A stretch of DNA of 23,477 nucleotides from JACRDV01 sp024860865 [NCBI: Methanobacteriota archaeon] (GTDB lineage Archaea; JACRDV01): positions 1 to 23,477 of the forward strand of contig JACRDV010000075.1 of NCBI GenBank assembly GCA_024860865.1. The letters are read 5' to 3'. A model generated the notes under the pieces. The model ran no database searches, was not told the DNA's origin, and saw nothing but the letters and a program-made list of their open reading frames with translations. Each line of letters starts with the position of its first letter. Within the stretch, counting starts at the first letter, position 1. Both the position numbers and the translations under genes were made by a program. Shown here piece after piece: positions 12,488 to 20,041 of this stretch.

Positions 12488-13423
12488 ATGGCTGAAAAAA
12501 GAGACCTAGTTATTATCGGTGGTGGACCCGCTGGCTTGACTGCAGCAATTTATGCTGCTCGAAAAGCTTTAGATACGCTTGTGCTTGAAGCTGGAACATT
12601 TGGAGGACAAATGGTCTTAACTCATTCTATTGAAAACTATCCAGGTTTCCCAAATCCTGTCGCTGGAGTTGAACTTGCAAATTTGATGGCAGAGCAGGCA
12701 AAGACAATGGGGGCAGAGCTAAGAGAATTAGAAGCCGTGACTAAACTTGAATTTAAAAATGATGCAAAATTAGTTTTTACGGCTAAAGAAGTCTATGAGA
12801 CAAAGGCCCTAATAATTGCAACAGGTTCAGTTTATCAACATTTAAACATACCGGGAGAAAAGGAATTCACCGGCAGAGGTGTTAGCTATTGCGCAACGTG
12901 TGATGCCCCGTTTTACAAAGGGAAAATAGTTACAGTAGTTGGCGGAGGTAATACAGCCCTTCAGGATGCTTTGTACTTATCCGAAATCACTTCTAAAGTT
13001 TTTCTAATTCATAGGCGTAGCGAATTTAGAGCAGATGAAGTTTTTCAAAATAGAGTCTTTAAGAGAGAGAATATCGAACTTGTTTTGAATAGTGAAGTGA
13101 AAGCTATTAAGGGAAAAGAAAAGGTCGAAGCAATTGATGTTTTCAACAAACAAACTAGCAAAATAAAAGAAGTTAAAGTTGATGGTATCTTTATTGCAAT
13201 TGGTCAAGTCCCTGTTTCAAAATTATGGCAAGATGCAGGAATTAAAACTAATGAGCGTGGATACATCATTGTAAAAGATCACCAAGAAACAAATATTCCG
13301 GGGGTTTTTGCAGCAGGAGATGTAACTGGAGCAAAGGGACAAATAATTATAGCGGCTGGCCAGGGAGCAATTGCAGCACTTAGTGCATATGATCATATCA
13401 AAGCAAAAGAAAAGCCTGCTTAG
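12488..13423 (+). CDS. trxB: Thioredoxin reductase
   Basis: Flavoenzyme that reduces thioredoxin or a similar disulfide protein with NAD(P)H. The 311-residue protein has the FAD-binding GGGPAGLTAAIYAAR (residues 11-25) and FAD-site SIENYPGFP. The redox-active CATC is at 135-138, the second nucleotide-binding GGGNTALQDALYLSE follows it, and the C-terminal FAD motif is GVFAAGDVTGAKGQ. HRRSEFRA after the second Rossmann fold supplies the Arg pair usually linked to NADPH preference, although the GGGNTA variant leaves NADH possible. ATG 12488 follows AAAGGAA at a normal distance and lies 12 bases after tpiA. No thioredoxin gene is in the window. Convergent with the MinD-like gene. Confidence 0.95.
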   Translation: MAEKRDLVIIGGGPAGLTAAIYAARKALDTLVLEAGTFGGQMVLTHSIENYPGFPNPVAGVELANLMAEQAKTMGAELRELEAVTKLEFKNDAKLVFTAKEVYETKALIIATGSVYQHLNIPGEKEFTGRGVSYCATCDAPFYKGKIVTVVGGGNTALQDALYLSEITSKVFLIHRRSEFRADEVFQNRVFKRENIELVLNSEVKAIKGKEKVEAIDVFNKQTSKIKEVKVDGIFIAIGQVPVSKLWQDAGIKTNERGYIIVKDHQETNIPGVFAAGDVTGAKGQIIIAAGQGAIAALSAYDHIKAKEKPA

Positions 13424-13481
13424 TATTTGCTAGATAAAAGTTAAGAATTTTTATTAAACATTTAGATAGGATTAATTTCCC

Positions 13482-14231
13482 TCAAAAGCCGAGCTTAGAT
13501 CGAAATTTTGTTAACCAACTAACCTCAATTTCTTCCCCAATCAAATTAGAGACCAACTTTTTAATCGAAATTGCTGCTGGCGAGTTTGGTTTAATAATCA
13601 TAAGGGGTTTTTCTGTTGAAGTAGAAATTTCCATGTTCCTATCTTCAGGAACTACGTGAAGTATAGGCAAGGCGAGCATCTTTTTAACATCACCAGCTGA
13701 TAATTCATTTGGTAGATTTTTAACTCGATTTAAAACAATCCCAGTTGTTGATTTCCCAAAACTGCTGGCTAATGCCTTAATTTTATATGCATCAGTTATT
13801 GCAACTGTTGTTGGAAGGGATACTATCAAAATCTCGCGAGAAGCCTTCATTGCCGCTTGAGCAATCGAATCAAACCCAGCCGGGGCATCGATCAATACAA
13901 AATCAAACTTTCCATCGAGCGATTGTACACTAGGAGGGAGAAGTTCTAAGTTCTGAGCCTCAAGAGAATATGCATCTGCGGGTATAACAAATGTTCCACT
14001 TGGTCCAACTTGCAGTGCATCAAAAATATCAGCACGTTGCATTAAAACATCTTGCAAAGTATTTGAAAAATTTTTAATGCCTAAAAAAAATCCAAGACTT
14101 GAAGCTAATAGATCAGCATCTATTAAAACCACTTTTCTCTTGCGCTGGGCTAAACTAATGCCTAAATTTGCAACAACTGATGTTTTGCCTGTCCCACCTT
14201 TTCCGCTACAAATACAAATAATTCGTGTCAA
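13482..14231 (-). CDS. minD: MinD/ParA-family ATPase
   Basis: A 249-residue P-loop ATPase with the deviant Walker A KGGTGKT (residues 11-17, signature Lys11 and Lys16), switch I DADLLASSLG near 38-47 and Walker B FVLIDAPAG. MinD-type ATPases in archaea position membrane structures such as archaella, pili or chemosensory arrays; several paralogues per genome are normal. The C-terminus is basic and could associate with membrane. The start is TTG at 14231 with GGAGA about 8 bases upstream. It lies about 32 bases downstream of a prepilin gene on the same strand and is probably cotranscribed. A role in pilus positioning or assembly is inferred from that arrangement, not from the sequence itself. 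Confidence 0.88.
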   Translation of the reverse strand: MTRIICICSGKGGTGKTSVVANLGISLAQRKRKVVLIDADLLASSLGFFLGIKNFSNTLQDVLMQRADIFDALQVGPSGTFVIPADAYSLEAQNLELLPPSVQSLDGKFDFVLIDAPAGFDSIAQAAMKASREILIVSLPTTVAITDAYKIKALASSFGKSTTGIVLNRVKNLPNELSAGDVKKMLALPILHVVPEDRNMEISTSTEKPLMIIKPNSPAAISIKKLVSNLIGEEIEVSWLTKFRSKLGF

Positions 14232-14263
14232 TTTTTTTCTCCAAATTGGAAAAATTTGTTTTT

Positions 14264-14683
14264 TTATGGACTTATTGTTATATTATTTTTAGTGACAGTA
14301 TAATAGCGCCCTTGCACAGAAGTAACTTCAGCAAAATTTCCATTCAATGCCTTATTGATGTGTTTTAGCACAGTATATTTGGTAAAATTTTTAGCAGTGA
14401 GGCTTAATGCACGTGAAAAAGTAATACTAAGCTTAATTGCGCCGCCACTATGTGTTTCTTGGATTTTTTGTAACCGGACGCTCAAATTAGGCAAAGCTAC
14501 TCCTGAGCTGCCATACCCTAAACTTAATAAAGTTGCTGCTTCATTTGCGCCATCTCTAGCAGCTCCAGTGACCAAATTTAGTTCATGCTGTTTTCCAATC
14601 AATGGCGCTAAAGCCGCAATTATCGCAAAAATTATGGCTACTAATAGAAATAATTCCAGCACAGTTTGTCCTCTTATGCCCAA
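14264..14683 (-). CDS. Class III signal peptide prepilin-like protein
   Basis: A 139-residue secreted or pilus protein. With the TTG at 14683 as start the product begins MGIRG, followed by QTVLELFLLVAIIFAIIAAL, the archaeal class III prepilin signal. Gln at +1 and Glu at +5 precede an uninterrupted hydrophobic helix, with cleavage expected between Gly5 and Gln6 by an EppA/PibD-type peptidase. That TTG follows GGGAG at 5 bases. The frame is open to ATG 14752, but this would give an unusually long 28-residue leader. The rest is an Ala/Ser/Thr-rich extracellular domain with NLSVRLQKIQETHSGGAIKL. It is followed by the MinD-like gene and faces a second prepilin gene on the other strand 85 bases away. 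Confidence 0.8.
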   Translation of the reverse strand: MGIRGQTVLELFLLVAIIFAIIAALAPLIGKQHELNLVTGAARDGANEAATLLSLGYGSSGVALPNLSVRLQKIQETHSGGAIKLSITFSRALSLTAKNFTKYTVLKHINKALNGNFAEVTSVQGRYYTVTKNNITISP

Positions 14684-14768
14684 TTTAACTCCCAATTTTT
14701 GTTTGGCGTCGGCTAAATTAAAGGTTTTGATAATAATCTTTTTAAAAAGCAAGAGCAGAGTAGAAATT

Positions 14769-14963
14769 ATGACAAAAAATGAGAGCGGCCAGGCTGCACT
14801 GGAGTATCTTTTAATGTTAGCTGCATTACTTGCTTTAGTTGCATTTCTTGCATATATGGTAAAACAAATGGTTTGGAATCCAACATCCCCAAATAGAACA
14901 ATAGCCGGCGGAATTATTGATAGAGTTGAACATTACAGAGAAACAGTCATTGGACGGGACTAA
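14769..14963 (+). CDS. Small class III prepilin (64 residues)
   Basis: Begins MTKNESG then QAALEYLLMLAALLALVAFL. Cleavage is expected after Gly7, leaving Gln at +1, Glu at +5 and a long hydrophobic helix, the QxxxE class III pattern of archaeal pilins. The mature part is only about 57 residues, typical of very small archaeal structural pilins. It ends with a polar tail (DRVEHYRETVIGRD). The ATG at 14769 has no strong ribosome site. It is divergent from the larger prepilin and stands 20 bases before thrC on the same strand, so it may share a transcript with thrC by position only. The frame is open much further upstream, but that part has no pilin character and overlaps the opposite gene. Confidence 0.8.
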   Translation: MTKNESGQAALEYLLMLAALLALVAFLAYMVKQMVWNPTSPNRTIAGGIIDRVEHYRETVIGRD

Positions 14964-14983
14964 ACAATAAGGTCTGGTTTTCT

Positions 14984-16204
14984 ATGGCCGCTAATCTTAC
15001 ATGCATAGAGTGCACCCAAACTTATCCATTGGATGAGAAGATTTATACTTGCAAAAACTGTGGCGGATTACTTGAAGTTAGAATCGACATAGAGCAAGTT
15101 AAAAAAGAAGTTACGAAATCAAATCTTGAGAAACGCGAGCTCGGAGTTTGGAGATATTTTGAATTCTTGCCAATAAAAAATAAAAACAAAATAGTTAGCC
15201 TGAAAGAAGGGGGAACCCCGCTTTACAAATGCAGTAATTTAGCACGAGATTTGGGGTTAAAAAATCTTTATGCCAAGTTCGAGGGCGCAAATCCAAGTGG
15301 GTCTTTTAAGGACAGAGGGATCACTGTTGGGATTTCTAGAGCTTTAGAGCTAGATTCTAAAGCAGTTGCATGCGCTTCAACTGGTAATACAGCAGCTTCG
15401 CTTGCAATGTATGCTGCTAAGGCTGCAATCAAATGTTATGTGCTATTGCCAGTTGGAAAAGTTGCGCTCGGAAAGTTGTCTCAAGCTCTGCTTCATGGAG
15501 CACAAGTTATTAGTATCAAAGGAAATTTTGACCGCGCCTTTGCTATGGTGCGAGAGCTTTGTGAAAAATATAATATCTATCTACTTAACTCAATTAACCC
15601 ATTCAGATTAGAAGGACAAAAAACTCTTGCATTTGAAGTTGTAAATCAGCTCAATTGGATTGCTCCAGATAGATTAATTGTACCAGTTGGAAATGCTGGC
15701 AATATAAGCGCGATATACAAGGGGTTCTGTGAATTTAGAGATTTTAACTTCATTGAAAAAGTGCCAATTATGATTGGAATTCAAGCAAATGGAGCTTCTC
15801 CGATCGTTAAGGCAATTGAGCGGAAGCTCTCTAGGATTGTCCCTGAGACTAAACCAGAAACAGTTGCAAGTGCTATAAGAATCGGTAATCCAGTTAATGC
15901 TCCAAAGGCGCTTAAAGCAATAAGGGAGTCCGGTGGATTAGCAGAGTCAGTTAATGATGAGGAGATAATTGCTGCTCAGAAGATGCTTGCAAGAAAAGAA
16001 GGGATTTTATGCGAACCTGCCAGCGCAGCTTCAGTCGCAGGATTGAAAAAACTAAAAGAAGCTGGCAAAATCGACAGTGATGAAACGATTGTTTGTGTAC
16101 TGACTGGACACGGCCTTAAGGACCCAGAAATAATCCTTAAATTTTCTGAAAAACCGATTGAAATTGAACCAAACATGAATGAATTAATCAAATTTATTAA
16201 ATGA
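14984..16204 (+). CDS. thrC: Threonine synthase
   Basis: PLP enzyme converting O-phosphohomoserine to threonine. The 406-residue protein starts with a zinc-ribbon-like segment (Cys7, Cys10, Cys23, Cys26), common in archaeal threonine synthases. The fold type II PLP domain has the Schiff-base Lys109 in NPSGSFKDRG, ASTGNTAASLAMYAA for phosphate and PLP binding, PVGNAGNISA downstream, and a C-terminal VCVLTGHGLKDPE. Length and domain order match the long archaeal form. ATG 14984 follows an AAGGT-containing stretch and lies 20 bases after the small prepilin. The reverse-strand gene ending at 16215 converges with it. Cysteate or other related activities exist in this fold, but the motifs fit ThrC well. 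Confidence 0.94.
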   Translation: MAANLTCIECTQTYPLDEKIYTCKNCGGLLEVRIDIEQVKKEVTKSNLEKRELGVWRYFEFLPIKNKNKIVSLKEGGTPLYKCSNLARDLGLKNLYAKFEGANPSGSFKDRGITVGISRALELDSKAVACASTGNTAASLAMYAAKAAIKCYVLLPVGKVALGKLSQALLHGAQVISIKGNFDRAFAMVRELCEKYNIYLLNSINPFRLEGQKTLAFEVVNQLNWIAPDRLIVPVGNAGNISAIYKGFCEFRDFNFIEKVPIMIGIQANGASPIVKAIERKLSRIVPETKPETVASAIRIGNPVNAPKALKAIRESGGLAESVNDEEIIAAQKMLARKEGILCEPASAASVAGLKKLKEAGKIDSDETIVCVLTGHGLKDPEIILKFSEKPIEIEPNMNELIKFIK

Positions 16205-16214
16205 TAAAAATAAA

Positions 16215-16535
16215 TCATCGAATGTCTCGTTTTATGTAAGTTACTGTACAATCATTCTCTGAAGCAATTTTTCTAATTCTCTCAAAAGCTCTCTCTCGTT
16301 TATTGGCTGGGCCTATTAAGTAGAACTTAAGAACCGAAAACATTTTGCCTCCCATGCTCCGCTTAATTGATGCAAAGGAAATTGATATGTTGGTAGCATC
16401 TACATCTTCAAAGTCTTTTATGACTTCATAAAGCTTCGGCAAGATGTCTTTCTCAATAATGTGCCCTACAATTTGAACCTCGTCTGTTCCAACTTTCATG
16501 CTATCCCATTGGGAGCTTCGGTTTAAAATAGTCAT
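16215..16535 (-). CDS. Hypothetical small alpha/beta protein, partner of the surface-protein gene
   Basis: A 106-residue soluble protein that I do not recognise. It alternates strands and helices: VQIVGHIIEKDILPKLYEVI, then ATNISISFASIKR, then MFSVLKFYLIGP, and a last helix and strand ENDCTVTYIKRDI. This looks like a ferredoxin-like or ACT-like small domain. The GHIIEKDILPK stretch faintly recalls the N-terminal domain of the LOR/SDH proteins, but I would not assign it. The ATG at 16535 overlaps the upstream stop by one base (TGATG), indicating translational coupling with the surface protein. A second ATG at 16499 (MKVGTDEVQIVG) is an alternative start that gives 94 residues. The C-terminal strand ends three codons after YIKRD. 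Confidence 0.6.
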   Translation of the reverse strand: MTILNRSSQWDSMKVGTDEVQIVGHIIEKDILPKLYEVIKDFEDVDATNISISFASIKRSMGGKMFSVLKFYLIGPANKRERAFERIRKIASENDCTVTYIKRDIR

Positions 16536-17866
16536 CAATGTTGCTTTCTGAGCCCGCTTAACTTGTGTTCAATTTCATCATCAAGCTTTTTAACATCTTC
16601 TTTTAATAAGCGAGCTCTTTCATCGTAATATTCTCTGAGAATCTCCCCTCTTTCTAGTTTGCTTTCCAAGGTTTCAAGGGTCAACAGCTTATCTCTTCTC
16701 TGATCCTTTAATTCCTCAAGCATCTCATTTATCAAAAGCTTCCCTCCTGTCAATGGCGAGTATGGTCTTCTAATTATGACTCTCTTTGGCCTTCTGGTCC
16801 ATGTGTACCAAAATATCCCTAAAATTGCGAAAATAACGGCTGTCCCAGCGATGATTTTGTTTCTTTCCTTTCTTTCAGCCGCAGCTTTGACAGCTTCAAT
16901 TTCTGCTTTTTTTGCTGTAATTGAAGTCTCTGCCGCAATCCTAGCTTGTTCTGAAAGATCAATAGCGCGCATAGCTTCTGTTATCGAATCTGAATACTTC
17001 CCATTGGCATATGCTGTCTGTGCGCTCGCTAACCTCTCGTTAGCATCGTTTAAAAGCGCAGAAGCTTGTGAAATATCAGCTGGTATCTCTTGCGCACTTC
17101 GCAATATTGGATATATAGAAACAATCGCATTATTTGCAGTTTCAATAGCTTTGGATGCTCTAATTTGTTCTAACTTTATAGTAATGGATGTTTCAGCTTG
17201 TCTCGCTAACGCCTTCGCTTCATTAGCTTTTGCTAAGGAACTCCCAAAGTCACCTTGGTCATAGGCAATTTTTGCTAAGAGAAATATTTGAGCTGCATCC
17301 TTAAGCAAGCCTTCTTCTAGTTTTACATCGGTGTTTGCTTCTTTAGCTCCGTTTACTGCATTTTGTGCATTATCTATCTCTGTCTTTGCATCTGAGATGG
17401 CTGCTTGAGCAATTTGCTTGTATGCTGCTGGTACAACCTCAAAGTCAATGGAGTTTGATCCAATTCTTTCATTGTAACTTGATAAAAATACTACCACATA
17501 GTGTTTTCCAGCAGAAGCATCTTCTTTTATTCTAACTACAAGTTCAACTTCTTTTGCTTGCTTTTGGTCTAAGTAGTATCCTAAGTCATTAGAACCTGGG
17601 CCAATTATTATTGATGAATCAAAAACTCGGCCATATTTTTCAGCAAACAGAACACCAGAATCACCTTTAATAGTTAGGCTTGGATAAAATATTTCATTAC
17701 CTTCGTTTACTATCTTAATAACTAAAGCAACTTCTCCTCCTTGCTGAATAACACCTCTAGAAAGCGATGAAGTGATTTTAACATTTGTACCGGATGTTGC
17801 TGCAGTAATTGATGTTAATATTAAAAATGCTAGCAATAAAGCATTAAGTCCACCCGGTCTTTTCAC
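16535..17866 (-). CDS. Membrane-anchored surface protein with CARDB-like domain and coiled coils
   Basis: A 443-residue protein with a signal peptide (residues 1 to about 25, ALLLAFLILTSITAA). An extracellular beta-sandwich of about 27-145 resembles CARDB/COG1361-type domains (KIVNEGNEIFYPSLTIKGD, GKHYVVVFLSS). An Ala-rich helical region runs from about 150 to 330, with repeat-like segments such as AYDQGDFGSSLAKANEAKA and AYANGKYSDSITEAMRA. One membrane span is at about 336-355 (AGTAVIFAILGIFWYTW). A basic stop-transfer TRRPKRVIIRR precedes a cytoplasmic coiled-coil tail of about 85 residues. The two internal segments look like a tandem helical repeat. The start is GTG at 17866 after GGTGAT. 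It is translationally coupled to the small downstream gene. A role in envelope structure or sensing is likely; the partner is unknown. Confidence 0.8.
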   Translation of the reverse strand: MKRPGGLNALLLAFLILTSITAATSGTNVKITSSLSRGVIQQGGEVALVIKIVNEGNEIFYPSLTIKGDSGVLFAEKYGRVFDSSIIIGPGSNDLGYYLDQKQAKEVELVVRIKEDASAGKHYVVVFLSSYNERIGSNSIDFEVVPAAYKQIAQAAISDAKTEIDNAQNAVNGAKEANTDVKLEEGLLKDAAQIFLLAKIAYDQGDFGSSLAKANEAKALARQAETSITIKLEQIRASKAIETANNAIVSIYPILRSAQEIPADISQASALLNDANERLASAQTAYANGKYSDSITEAMRAIDLSEQARIAAETSITAKKAEIEAVKAAAERKERNKIIAGTAVIFAILGIFWYTWTRRPKRVIIRRPYSPLTGGKLLINEMLEELKDQRRDKLLTLETLESKLERGEILREYYDERARLLKEDVKKLDDEIEHKLSGLRKQH

Positions 17867-17981
17867 TTAATCACCAAAAACGCTTTTGGGCGTCAGACTG
17901 TAATATAAGTTGGTCGGACACACGTCCTATGTTTTTAAAAAATTTTTCGATACTGATACTGAGTTAGTAGCAAAACGTTTG

Positions 17982-18449
17982 TTATTGTAATCTATTGCTA
18001 GCGGGTCGCTGAGTGCTTTGTGAAAAATAGCTATAAAGTGCCCCAAGAATCAAGCCAGCAAAAATCCACAAAACCAAACTGAAGATTAGGTTTGCTGCTA
18101 ATCTCGATGGAAAAATAGTGCCGATTTTGCTCCAAATGATGGCAAGTTGCGGAGCTAATCCAAATATCGTCCACCAGATAAATGCGTAAACACAGCCCTT
18201 ACCAATTGTACTTCGAAGTGGAATATATTTGCTAGCTATTTCAAAAATCAAGCCCCAAATTAAGCTAGCTGGAATAAAAATCACGATAATTCTAATAAAA
18301 ATTTGATTTTGAAAAATCAGCTGCGGTAGTAAAGGCGAAATTACCTTAACTAGAGTAGGTCCTAGGGTGAACATGTTCACTATACTTAAGGTGAGCGTAA
18401 TGATAATCCCAATCATTAAGCCAGCTTTTAAACCTGATTTGCTAAGCAT
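17982..18449 (-). CDS. Small four-helix membrane protein of unknown function
   Basis: A 155-residue integral membrane protein with predicted segments at about 8-30, 47-70, 85-105 and 118-142, and a short polar tail (SQSTQRPASNRLQ). Its layout parallels the protein at 10461-10877: a Gly-rich first helix, GLIF in the second, an IP-containing loop with Lys-Gly, a Trp-rich third helix followed by a Pro, and a Gly-rich fourth helix. They may be distant members of one archaeal family. ATG 18449 follows GGGGT closely, and AATAATTTATGG just upstream could supply a TATA element. It stands alone between the surface-protein gene and ribB. No function can be assigned. Confidence 0.7.
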   Translation of the reverse strand: MLSKSGLKAGLMIGIIITLTLSIVNMFTLGPTLVKVISPLLPQLIFQNQIFIRIIVIFIPASLIWGLIFEIASKYIPLRSTIGKGCVYAFIWWTIFGLAPQLAIIWSKIGTIFPSRLAANLIFSLVLWIFAGLILGALYSYFSQSTQRPASNRLQ

Positions 18450-18579
18450 GTTACCCCATAAATTATTCTTATCTTAATCAAAATTTCCATTAAGCTATCA
18501 TAAGATAACTCGCAGAAGAAAAAACAAGTTTGTTTTAGTACAAAAATTGGAAAAAAATTCCCAAAGAGGAAATTGAAAA

Positions 18580-19272
18580 CTAGAGCTGGTTAAATCTAAT
18601 GTAAGTATCGACCACATTTTTCCCTTCAATGAAAATGAGATTATTTTTAGCTGCATAAGCCTTTGCTTGCTCTTTCTTTAAAGATGCCCCAGTTTCTCCA
18701 TCTAACATTTCACATATTACAACTGCTGGAGTTAAACCTGCCATCTCTGCTAGTGCGATGCTTAACTCTGTATGGCCTCTTCTTTTGAAAATTAGATTAT
18801 CCGCAGCTCGAAGTAAGTGAACATGCCCAGGTGATCTAAAGTTCTTCCCAAATTCATCCGGCTGATAACCATTCATTAAGGCTTTTTTTCCGAGTTTTCC
18901 TATCTCTTTAATTGTAAGCGCTCGATCGTTATCTGTTATTCCTGTGAATGTTTTCCTATGGTTAACTGTGAGCGAAAACGCAGACTTTTCATCATATGGT
19001 ATATCGTTCGGAGTTAAAGTTGAAAGGGATGAAAATTTATTTTGTGCATAAGCTAAAACCTCAGTTAAAAAGGGTAGTCCAAAGGCATCTGCAATTTTTG
19101 GGTGGATGGCAACGCAAATTAATCCTCCAGCTTCACTTCGCATTTTGTAAATATGCTTAGGATTAATTAACTCAGCAGCTGCTACCATATCTGTTTCTTC
19201 TTCTCTGCCCTCAGCATCAAATATCAATATAATTTGGCCGTTTTGCAATGCTTTAATAGCTTCTTTAATCAA
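18580..19272 (-). CDS. ribB: 3,4-dihydroxy-2-butanone 4-phosphate synthase
   Basis: Converts ribulose 5-phosphate to formate and the four-carbon unit used to build the riboflavin ring. The 230-residue archaeal-type protein has the acidic loop DAEGREEETDMV (residues 19-30, the metal and substrate site), then RSEAGGLICVAI. The substrate-binding FRSPGHVHLLRA and RRGHTELSIALAEMAGL follow near 145-178, and CEMLDGETGASL near 188-199. No GTP cyclohydrolase II domain is attached. It begins three bases after the stop of the riboflavin kinase/regulator gene, so the two form an operon that should be under flavin control through the site at 19961-19996. Its substrate ribulose 5-phosphate links it to RpiA, encoded elsewhere in the window. 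Confidence 0.95.
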   Translation of the reverse strand: MIKEAIKALQNGQIILIFDAEGREEETDMVAAAELINPKHIYKMRSEAGGLICVAIHPKIADAFGLPFLTEVLAYAQNKFSSLSTLTPNDIPYDEKSAFSLTVNHRKTFTGITDNDRALTIKEIGKLGKKALMNGYQPDEFGKNFRSPGHVHLLRAADNLIFKRRGHTELSIALAEMAGLTPAVVICEMLDGETGASLKKEQAKAYAAKNNLIFIEGKNVVDTYIRFNQL

Positions 19273-19275
19273 TTT

Positions 19276-19947
19276 TTACACCCGAACTTTAAGTGTGACT
19301 ACGCTACCATTTTTCAATCCCAGTTTTTCTCTTAAATTAATTGGAGCGATTACTTCAATCATGTTGTAATTATAGTGTGAGCGTTCAGGTAACACCACTG
19401 CTCCTTCAACCTGGTTTTCAACTAAAGTTTTAAAGCACTTGACAGAACCAAATGTTCTTTCGCCAGAAACAAAGCCATTAATTTTGATTCCGGAAATTCG
19501 GTCAAGTTGGTGTCTAATCCTTATATCTTCTTCAGTTTTGAGCCTGATGTTAAGAGTTCCGGTAAAGGGACTGAATCCCAATTTTTCAGTGAATTGTTTT
19601 CGATAACCTTCTTGTTGCATATAATAAGCGCCTTCGCCTAATCCAGCAATGACTTCACCTTGAATTACTAAAACGCCGGCTTCTTTAGCCTCAAAAATTT
19701 TGGTTAAAGATTCGTGGATAATTCTGAGAGAATCGATTCCAATTTGGGTAATTCTAACTTTTTGTCCTGCTGCAGAGATCTCCCTAGTAAGGTATCCTCT
19801 TTCTTCTAAATCTTTGAGCCTTCGAGCTGCGGTTTGCTGGGAGGTTTTCAGCCAGTTTGCTAGTTCTGAGGATGATAAAATGAGGCTTTTATCGTTAGCT
19901 CCCCGCAGAGCAAGCTCATAGAGAGTGAACCAGAGATCGGCATCCAT
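19276..19947 (-). CDS. ribK: CTP-dependent riboflavin kinase fused to a winged-helix regulator
   Basis: A 223-residue bifunctional protein. Residues 1 to about 85 are a winged helix (LSSSELANWLKTSQQTAARRL is the helix-turn-helix). Residues about 90-223 are the archaeal riboflavin kinase that makes FMN with CTP instead of ATP. The kinase domain shows GEVIAGLGEGAYYM, LGFSPFTGTLNIRL (the nucleotide and flavin-binding GTLN) and a C-terminal MIEVIAPINLREKLGLKNGSVV. This fusion is known in archaea as RbkR, a kinase that also represses or controls riboflavin genes. The gene is first in a ribK-ribB operon. Tandem AGTAGGAT repeats around its TATA region are likely its own binding sites. The ATG has no ribosome site, fitting a leaderless or short leader. 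Confidence 0.94.
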   Translation of the reverse strand: MDADLWFTLYELALRGANDKSLILSSSELANWLKTSQQTAARRLKDLEERGYLTREISAAGQKVRITQIGIDSLRIIHESLTKIFEAKEAGVLVIQGEVIAGLGEGAYYMQQEGYRKQFTEKLGFSPFTGTLNIRLKTEEDIRIRHQLDRISGIKINGFVSGERTFGSVKCFKTLVENQVEGAVVLPERSHYNYNMIEVIAPINLREKLGLKNGSVVTLKVRV

Positions 19948-19960
19948 AGAGATCAGTTTA

Positions 19961-19996
19961 AGTGGATAAAATCCTACTCAAATATTTTATCCTACT
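19961..19996 (-). promoter_or_regulatory. Promoter with tandem repeats, candidate RbkR operator
   Basis: On the reverse strand AGTAGGAT occurs twice, at 19996-19989 and 19978-19971, 18 bases apart. The first runs into ATAAAATATTT, a TATA-like box about 40 bases before the ribK start; the second lies between the box and the start. The second copy is also part of a near-palindrome: GGAT-AAA-ATCC at 19964-19974. A repressor bound here would block polymerase. RbkR encoded just downstream is the obvious candidate, by analogy with autoregulated archaeal riboflavin operons. Confidence 0.55.
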
Positions 19997-20041
19997 AAAT
20001 TTTGATTATCTAAATAAAATTTGTTATTTTAATAACAAAAA

